From the NCBI GenBank assembly GCA_032358255.1, contig JAULBX010004666.1, forward strand, positions 1 through 64,000: DNA of 64,000 bases, written 5' to 3'. Under the pieces are notes generated by a model. It made no database searches. It saw only the letters and a list, made by a program, of their open reading frames with translations, and was not told the origin of the DNA. A program made the translations under genes and the position numbers. Positions 56,625 to 64,000 of the stretch are shown in pieces. Position 1 is the first letter of the stretch, and every line of letters begins with the position of its first letter. Origin of the DNA: Heterotrichella gracilis. Taxonomy: Eukaryota > Sar > Xanthophyceae > Tribonematales > Xanthonemataceae.

Positions 56625-59600
56625 ATGTGTCTTTTGAACGAGCATGCCGAGCCGGGCATCGGGGTCATGGCTTCCACCATAGACTGCCTGCCTGACCACT
56701 TGCTGGCACACATATTCGGACGACTGGAGGTCAAGGAGCGGGTTCAAAACCTGAGCTTTGTCTGCCGCCGCTGGGCGGCCATCCTGTCGGCTCCCACCGA
56801 CGCCTGGAACCAGCTTGGCTTCTGCGTTGGGTGGCCCCTGCTGGCCTCGCCCGCCGTGCAGGAGACCTTTGCCGCCTGGATGGACCGCCGGGCAGGGGGC
56901 GTACTCCACCTGGAGCTCGCCAAGCGCCAGGTAAACCCTGCGCCCTCGCGTGTTTGTAGACTGGCTGTGCACACTGCAAATACCACCCACCAGAACGATA
57001 TCCATGTACACATGCCCTAGGGGTTCACCCCAGTGGTTCATCCATGCCAACACTGGGTCAATTCAACAGGTGCCTTTTGGCACTCTGCATACCCACTGCA
57101 CCCCTGGGAGCCTGCACCGCCCACCCAGATCATGCACTTGCCAACAACCTAAAGGGGGGGCCTCGCCTGCATCCATGGGATGGAGAGCCCTATTATGCCG
57201 TCTCCCTTGTGAAACTCTAAACTGTACACCCTGCTATGCTGTCTTCCTTGTGAAACCCTAAACTCTAAACCCGGTTATGCTGCCTCCCTTGTGAAACCCC
57301 AAACCCTAAGCCCTATGTGCTGCCTCCCTTGTGAAACCCCAAACCCTACACCCTATTGTGCTGCCTCCCTTGTGAAACCACCTTCTCTCCCCTGCCCAGT
57401 GCCCCAGCTACCTGTACCACGCCCTCATCCTGTCCCTGCGTGGTGGGAGGATAGAGCACCTGGCGCTGGGCAACAGCATGGAGGCAACCATCGCTGCAAA
57501 CCTAGCTGACCTCCCCCGCCTGACCAGCCTCACCTTCCGCACCCAGGTAGGGTCTAGGGTGAGGGTTTTAGGGTACACCATGGTGCCTACCAGTGCAGCC
57601 AACCTGGGCCACCTATCTTGCCCTGCCAGCCACACCTTCCAAAACCAGCTAGGGCCTAGAATTTAGGACTGCAGAGGATTTGTGGGTCCAGTCTTCCTCC
57701 TGTGAGGGCGACTACATGCCATGGTTCTCCAGGTTTCCTCCTACCAAGGCAACTGGACAGACCTGTATACATGAAATCATCGAAAATAAAAGTATTTTTG
57801 TTACTTTCCCAGGTTTCCTCCTACGAGGGTGACTACATGTTGCGTGCACTGAGCAATCTCACCCGCCTGGAGACGCTGTCCACATCAGCGCTGTACGGGC
57901 ACTACGTGGGCAGGGGGCAGAACTTCTATGCGGTGCCCTCATGGGTGGGGCGCATCACGGGGCTGAGGTGCTTGAGGCTCAGGGTGGCTGAGGCGTCCTA
58001 TGGCCAGCTCACAAACCTCACGGTACGGGATCAGGGTTCAGGGTTTAGGGTTTAGGGTTTAGGGCTTTGAGGTGCCTGCGCCTGAGGGTTGCGGAGGAAT
58101 GCTACGGCCAGCTCCCAAACCTCAAGGTGCGGTTTGGGTTCAGGGTTCAGGGTTTAGGCAGAATGCAGACACGAGCACACCCCGTGCATGTGATGCCATG
58201 TGCGTCAAACCCTGTGCCGTGCGTGACACCCTGCATGTGATGGCGTGCCCTCTGTTGGGGGTTTTGGGTGCCCTGGCATATAATTCGACAGATGTGCACG
58301 TCACATGGCATAGCATTGACTGGTGCGCATGCCTGTTGCAGGGTCTGACTGTACTGCGGGAGCTTGAGCTCACCCTGGGGAGCAATGCAAACCAGGTGCG
58401 ATGATGGGCATCCTGCATGTGAACCGACCAAACGCCCCATGGGATGCAACACCCGGCATCCCCTTATCCATCGACTAGTACATCCTTCCTTTCCTACTGA
58501 CGTAGCACGGCATGTCATGCAATACCTTGGCCTCACCTGGCGGTAAGGCGGTTTGTTGTTTTCCTCTTCCTTGCCAAGGGTGACTGTAATGCAGGCATGC
58601 ATGCACCTCATCCATCCATCAAATTGAACCACGCGCCCACCCCCTCCACCCCCTCCACCAGGGCTTCCCCTGTGCCCTGACCTCCCTCTCCTCCCTGGAG
58701 CACCTGTCCCTATTCTACTTGAGATCAGTGCACAGCCTGGAGCTGCCACATGGCATGGGCGCAGCGCTGCCCCGCCTGACATCGCTGGAGCTGGTGGCGG
58801 AGCACGACCCCCCTGTGCACCTCAACCTGGCTCAGCTCACCTCGCTACAGGGGCTGCAGGCGCTGGTGCTGGCGAGCATGGAGATGGAGGTGGGGACTGA
58901 AAAATGAAACTAATAAACATAAAAATGTATAAGTATAAATAGTAAAGTAGAAATAATGATAAAATTAAAGGAACCAGAACGAATGCTTTGGTAAATTGGT
59001 GGGGCAGGGTTGGCCGGAAGGTGCAATCTCATGTTGGGTGCATCCCACCATGCCTCGGCAAGGATCACACATGCAAAACTGGCGCTACTACCTACAGATG
59101 CATGGTGGAACAACCTCCTCATCACCAATTTTTTATCAGTCGCAGAGTATTGGAAAAGTAGGTCGAGGTGGTAGTGTGTAGATGTTCTTGCAATATTGAA
59201 CCTCGGTGGACCGTCTCCCCTAGAGCGTGGCAGCCATGCCCACCTTCTCTCCCCTTGTGCAGGCCTTCCCCCCCTCCATCCTGTCCCTCACCTCCCTCAC
59301 CTCCCTTGACCTGCGCGGCAACAGCTGCGGCAGGCTGCCACCTGGCATCACCACCCTGCGCCACCTGGCGCACCTGGGCCTGGCTGGCAACCGGGCAAAG
59401 GTGCTGCCGCTGGAGGCCGCTACCATGGGGGAGCTGTGCCTGCACGGCTGGGCGCTGGAGGTGCGAGGCCGCTACCATGGGGTTTAGGGTTGGTGAGGAG
59501 GCTATGGAAGCTACGCTTATACTGCCCCATGTGACTAGGGCTACTGGTGGGGCGCATTGGGCGGTGGGTACGCTGTGCAGGTGCAGTCGCATGCGGCAGG

Positions 59601-60404
59601 TAGATGCAGCCACATGCATGCGCATGCTTGTTGTTATTGCCTGGGGTGCATGGCTGCATGCGTGGGAACACTCTGACACTGTCTGAAAGCTGGTGATTGT
59701 TTCTGCTGGGGTACAGTACTGCAGGACTGCGTGTGGGGGGCACGCTGGAACTTTCTGGCAGCTGGTGTGACCCCCCTTCTGCTCCCGCAGGCGCATGGAT
59801 TGAGTGGCCAGGGGAGGAGCCCCAGCCTGGTGATGGAGGGAGGGGGCGGATGGGTGTACAGGCTGCAGGTAGGGCCATTCAGCACACACATGACCATGCA
59901 CCCATGTTATCACCTGCCGCCGCTGGCCATTGCTCTGCTTCTTGTGATCCATAAAAAATTCTGGCAGCACACCCAAAGCCTGAAATAGCCTTGGCTGTTC
60001 CTGCACCGGCTTGCTGCACACACATCTGCCACTGGCCATCCCTTGTCACATGACCCCCTCCACCCTACACCTCAGCCCTCTCAGCCAACTCCCTCCACAG
60101 GCCTCCTCCAAATGGCCAAGTACCTTCAACGTACCCTGCAATTTTTTTTTAAACCCTGAACCCTAAACCTTCCCAATTCCCTCCACAGGCCTCCTCCCAT
60201 TGGCCCACCGCAGCCGGCCCCGGCCCCCCCGCCGCCCCCCGATGGGTCACATCCTTTGAGTTTGCCACCGAGGACCAGGTGCCTCCCTCCCAGATGTGCA
60301 GCCACTGCGACCCAGGGGCTGTGCAGCGCGTGAATGCATTCTTTGCACGTCAGATTGCCACAGCTACTGACGAGTCCTCGCTGAGCGGGAGGACGCATTT
60401 CTGA
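56625..60404 (+). CDS. F-box / leucine-rich-repeat protein
   Basis: Eight exons, all phase 0, give about 478 residues: 56625-56930, 57400-57546, 57813-58022, 58342-58395, 58662-58889, 59263-59460, 59791-59868 and 60189-60404. The N-terminal F-box reads IDCLPDHLLAHIFGRL then VCRRWA, the usual SKP1-binding motif of SCF ubiquitin ligases. Leucine-rich repeats follow (LPRLTSLTF, LTRLETLSTSAL, LRELELTLGS, LPRLTSLELV, LTSLTSLDLRGN, LRHLAHLGLAGN), which would bind the substrate. A second in-frame ATG at 56667 directly before the F-box is an equally good start. The C-terminal about 70 residues (from SSHWPTAAG) hold no recognised domain. The target is unknown. Confidence 0.87.
57186..57382. repeat. 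About five tandem units with CCCTAAA-like cores
   Basis: A unit of about 45 bases, TATGCTGCCTCCCTTGTGAA then ACCC(C/T)AAACCCTA, is repeated about five times in the first intron of the F-box gene. It runs up to the acceptor region of exon 2. Confidence 0.85.
57692..57841. repeat. Two upstream copies of an F-box-gene exon start
   Basis: The acceptor and start of the exon at 57813 (CCAGGTTTCCTCCTACGAGG then GTGACTACATG) are echoed at 57692-57720 and 57724-57757. Confidence 0.7.
57964..58131. repeat. Copy of an F-box-gene exon end with TTTAGGG filler
   Basis: The exon end 57964-58026 (TGAGGTGC(T/C)TG ... GGCCAGCTC(A/C)CAAACCTCA) recurs at 58068-58131, including a GTGCGG donor-like site. Four TTTAGGG-type units lie between. 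Confidence 0.85.
59412..59490. repeat. Short exon-edge copy followed by TTTAGGG
   Basis: GAGGCCGCTACCATGGGG from the exon at 59412 recurs at 59465-59482, inside the first bases of the intron. It runs directly into GTTTAGGGTT. Confidence 0.7.
60090..60206. repeat. Copy of the last exon start of the F-box gene
   Basis: CTCCCTCCACAGGCCTCCTC then CAAATGGCC at 60090-60119 copies the acceptor and start of the exon at 60189. AACCCTGAACCCTAAACC lies between the two. Confidence 0.8.
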
Positions 60405-62924
60405 TGTGGGGGAGTAGTACGATCAAAGTTCTCATGGGGCGTGGGGTGGGGGTGGGGGTCAAGTGCTAGGGGAGCGGAGGCACTGGAGATTGGGGTTGGG
60501 ATTGCAGGGATTAGCCGACGGAAGCGAGCAGGCGAGTGCACTGCTGGGATGGTTTTGCTACGGGGGGAATGGGAGAGCGGTTTTACCCACTGCAGTAAAG
60601 GAAGAAGGATTGTATACCATTGCCAGGCATCAATTATATTTTGGACATAAAATGAGATTTTGGAGTGTGTGAGGGAAGATTTCTGTTGCTTGGGAATTGA
60701 TTTACCAAAAATTTGGCCGCCAGATGTTTGCAGCGCGGCAGTTCAAGTGGCAGCAAACTACAGATGTGATGGCACGGATGCCGGGCAAGCAATTTCTGGC
60801 ATCCAATGTGTGGCAACACATTCATGTTGCGGGGCACTAAGGGAATGGCAGCTGATGGCGCGCTGCCTGGTCAGGCAGCGCCACTTGGCAGGAAGTGGCA
60901 GCACTACGTGGGAGCATTTCCTGCGCCACGTGGCGCAACTGCAACTGCGAAGCACGAGACTGGACCTGCGCATTGCACAGCGAGTGGGTGCAGCAATTTT
61001 GACATCTGTTGGCAGCACGGTTGAGGGACGAATGGGCAGGTTCATGGAGTTGAAATAATTCTGATGTACACTACAGAGAGGCGAGAAAAGGTGTTGTATG
61101 TGATTGGGGGAATCCGATGTAGGTTGTATGGACACGTCGTGTTGTCAAGTCAGTTGTCGGCAAATTGTCCAAAGTTTTCAGTCGCTGATGTTTTCAGACT
61201 TTGATAATGCACATTTTTACACTTTCTGAGAGTCTCATGCTATACAGAGACATCGTGAATTGGGCAAATCCATTGGAGGAAACACTGCTGGAAGGCCATA
61301 ATCAATTTTCAAATTAATTGCCCAGTGAATCATAGTATTGGGTAGTACCCAATACTATGATTCAGAGTACTACTCTGGTAGTGTCAGGTAGTCTAGTAGG
61401 GTGAGTACGTGGAATCGGACAGAATATTGTTACTTTTGCAGCTCAGCACGCTCAGCCTGGCATTATGCATGCCATGAACCAGACTGGTAGTATCCTATAT
61501 ACATCATGTACACGCACTTGGAATTGCATCCACAGTGACTGGGGCTCATGAGCTGTTGCTAGTCTACTAGTCTAGTAGAGCGGCTCTTAGAGTCTAGACT
61601 AGACTCTATATCGGATCTTGACGTCTCAGCCTGCCGTTGCACCCAGTGCCGCTCACGCGACTCTGCGGCAGTATGCGCTTGACAATGTGTGACGCAAAAT
61701 GTAAATTCTGAATCACTTGTGCACAATACTTGAATTGCAAGCCCGGCCGGGGGGTAATTCATTTGCGGCAATCAATGGCATTGCATTATGCATGGCAGCC
61801 AGCTGCAGTGCATGGCGTGACACTGACAGTAAACACAGTCTGCCACACGGTGCCCACTGCCCAAATTATAAAGGATCCAATGTTTACAATGTCATTAAAT
61901 TTTATTGTAGGCCCCGGGGACCCTAGGCATCATGCCATTCACTGACAAGTAGATGATCTACAGTAACTGAAAAGTCAGATTGAACCTTCAAGTTGAGCAT
62001 GATCAGCCAAGTTGGACGACCCTCAACCCTGAAGTTCAACTCAACCCCAAACTATGCATCGCCATAGCTATTGGCTGTATTCTACGCCAAGCAGCTCTAA
62101 ACATGGTTGCACAGTGCCTTCGATTGGACACGTCAAACAGTGCACGTAGCAAAGCTCATCATGCTGGGCTAAAACACGCAAAGACCCATTGGACCACATT
62201 GCACCCATCTACAGCATACCGTGTACACGCTCCACCACCCTTGTCAGCCAAAGGGCACCTGTGTGCCATAGGGTATTCTAGCTGACAGAGTTCAGCAGTG
62301 CAGCGAGCAGCACAGCACACTCAACCACATCTGCACAAAAATTGCTGGCTGGCACTGCATGCTCATCATCCCCACCCTCCCCCCGCACCAGCATTGACAA
62401 CTGTAGCATTGACAACTGACCAAAACCCTGGCCCACCCCACCCCACCTGGGCCCTCAGCCCTTGCAACTGACAGAGCAGCAACCCTAACCCTGGTGAGAA
62501 AACCCCAACTCACATGAACTTCAAACATGCGGTGGCGGGGCTACCCTGAGCAAGAGCACCCCCCCTCCGGTGGTGCCCTAAGTCCTTAACCCCTTGGGAC
62601 CGCAGAAGAGACCTACGACCCTCACGCATGCCCTCGCCCGCCAGATGAAAACCCTGAGAGAACCCCTTTGGGCGCTGTGGTAACGCGCCACCCCAATCGT
62701 AACCTTCCAACCCCTCCCCCCACATGGTGTCGCTGCACCCCCTTCATTCACAACCAGGTACATGACACCAGCACAGCGCATGGTATGGATGTGGCTAAGC
62801 ACTGGATGGGCAGTGCTGTGAGTCATTGGCACGCACCCATTGCCATATGTCTGATCCGACAGCAGACTTTCAGATGTTGTCCCGCTTTACCCCTCTCGCA
62901 CCCCGCTAACCCCCTCCTCTCCCT
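60405..62924. other. Intergenic region between converging genes
   Basis: About 2.5 kb without a supported exon. It contains a cluster of one-base-loop palindromes at 61326-61606. An open frame at about 60660-61058 has no ATG and no recognised domain. Confidence 0.45.
61326..61606. repeat. Cluster of near-perfect palindromes
   Basis: Positions 61326-61364 form a 19-bp perfect inverted repeat around a single G. Positions 61564-61578 (CTACTAG-T-CTAGTAG) and 61588-61606 (AGAGTCTAG-A-CTAGACTCT) have the same one-base-centre design. They could form cruciforms or RNA hairpins, or mark a small inverted-repeat element. Confidence 0.7.
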
Positions 62925-63665
62925 TCACCCAGTCCGCTTGCTGCTTGCGTTGAGCTGGTAGAACAGCAGGTAGGCCTTGGCATGCAGCACGTCGTTCAGG
63001 CTGGCGCGCGTGACGTGCTCATCGTTGAAGTGCAGCCAGGTACCGTCGGGCTGCAGGCAGTGCGCGGTGTAGTGGCCCGAGGCGGGGTTTTTGCCGTGGT
63101 GGCTCACCGCCGCAACCAGGCTGTAGTCCGCGCCGCTGCGCTTCATGGGGCAGGAGTCCGCCAGCCATGCCGGCTGGAGCCTGCGGGTGGATGGTGGGTG
63201 GGGGTGAGGGTGCGGGTGGGTGGAGGTTGGGGAGTGAGGGTGCATGGGTGGGTGCGTGGTTCAGGCGAGGCGAGCAGTGTATGTAAGTGTTCTGAAATTG
63301 TTTGAATTTCAAAAGAAATTTCCTATACTTTACTGCTTTACTAATATTCAATTCAATCCATTTTTTGTCTGCTTTCTTGTTTCCTAATTAAAGTCCTTCA
63401 AAATCTTGCCTAGTATCTTATCACTATAGACATGATGTCAACATGACACAATCATTCTTCTACAATTCCATTGCAAAGGCACCCTACACACCGGAATAAT
63501 CCACTTACTTGAGCGATGTCCCGAATCGTATCTGCTTGTGCAGCTTGCCCGCGCCTGTTGTGTACGTGAACCTCATGAGGTGCAGCACCAGGGTGTGTGG
63601 CAGGTGCAGCAGCTGCACGCGCTTCTCGGCTGTCACACCCTCGCTGCCCTCGCTCACCTTGTAGC
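62925..63665 (-). CDS. Ubiquitin-specific protease (C19), C-terminal part; gene continues past the right edge
   Basis: Two minus-strand exons, 63665-63509 and 63180-62925, join in frame (CTC AA|G). The first encodes YKVSEGSEG, then LPHTLVLHLMRF and GKLHKQIRFGTSL, the region before the His box. The second encodes DYSLVAAVSHHG, SGHYTAHCL, WLHFNDEHVT and AYLLFYQ, the classical USP His box with the catalytic His in GHYTAH and the Asp in FNDE. Ubiquitin-specific proteases remove ubiquitin from proteins. The pattern resembles the USP10/UBP24 group, but this rests on motif memory only. The catalytic Cys box lies outside the window. Confidence 0.88.
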
Positions 63666-64000
63666 CTGGGGGAGAGTGATGGGTGTTCAGTACTGGTGAG
63701 AGGAATGGTGGAATATAAACTACAGATAATAAGAGGGGATGTCACCAGCGCATTTGTTTGCGAAGTAGTGCAACTGGCAGTGCAGAGTGTGTGCATTGCA
63801 GGAACGGGGGTGCTGGTCCACCGCCTTTTACACCTCCACCTCCACACCCTCGCACCCTGCACCCTCCCTGTGTCCCTGACCTGCGCACCACCAGCACCAC
63901 CCCCCACCTTTACCACCCCCCGCGTGGCCTCCTATCCACCCCATCCACACCCACTCCCTTATCAGTTAATAAATTACCACCCCCTCACCGTGTATTCTCT
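63666..64000. other. Upstream intron sequence of the USP gene
   Basis: No further USP exon is visible before the right edge. The minus-strand acceptor for the exon at 63665 is CTCCCCCAG. The rest is probably intron. Confidence 0.45.

Noticed and set aside
60660-61058. Plus-strand open frame of about 130 residues
   Set aside because: It has no ATG start, no recognised domain, and lies in a non-coding-looking region after the F-box gene.
1-64000. CRISPR arrays, bacterial operons and phage elements
   Set aside because: The many GT-AG introns and plant-type proteins show a eukaryotic nuclear locus; the direct repeats seen are exon-edge copies, minisatellites or telomere-like units.

Overview
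The window is nuclear DNA from a plastid-bearing eukaryote, most likely a green alga. Its genes are split into many short exons with GT-AG introns. It carries a plastid MEP-pathway enzyme of the plant type, plant-plastid-type rhomboid and MscS proteins, and a secreted protein with Ser/Pro-rich, extensin-like tracts. Short arrays of the plant and algal telomere motif TTTAGGG/CCCTAAA lie in many introns. I could not narrow the group. I saw no TGTAA poly(A) signal near the gene ends, which argues mildly against a Chlamydomonas-type alga. All gene models below were assembled by hand from splice sites and reading phase, without transcripts.

Layout: (1) 617-16557 (+), a very large mosaic secreted protein: signal peptide, two complete papain-type protease domains, a leucine-rich-repeat segment, repeated Cys modules, Pro linkers, a PAN-like segment, DM9 repeats and a long basic Pro-rich tail. 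(2) 17846-18850 (-), a small probable plastid membrane protein. (3) 20636-27979 (+), a UPF1/SEN1-like SF1 helicase with all its motifs. (4) 29112-32352 and 33730-38620 (+), tandem MscS-type channel paralogs; the first lacks the C-terminal part. (5) 40480-42427 (-), a small secreted protein. (6) 44178-46571 (-) and 48570-50740 (+), two divergent rhomboid paralogs. (7) 51708-55497 (+), IspD. (8) 56625-60404 (+), an F-box/LRR protein. (9) 62925 to beyond the right edge (-), the C-terminal part of a ubiquitin-specific protease.

The strongest unexplained signal runs through most of these genes. Short copies of an exon edge, including the splice site, are repeated one to three times inside the adjoining intron. 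They are usually separated by degenerate CCCTAAA/TTTAGGG filler. I count about eighteen cases in seven genes. They look like repeated local tandem duplication at splice junctions with telomere-like filler, and may be a route to intron growth or to decoy splice sites.

Functionally, the plastid theme recurs (IspD, rhomboids, MscS channels, the small membrane protein), next to extracellular-matrix or secreted proteins and general RNA and protein turnover (helicase, F-box, USP). Nothing suggests an operon-like unit. The only obvious relations between neighbours are the two local gene duplications.
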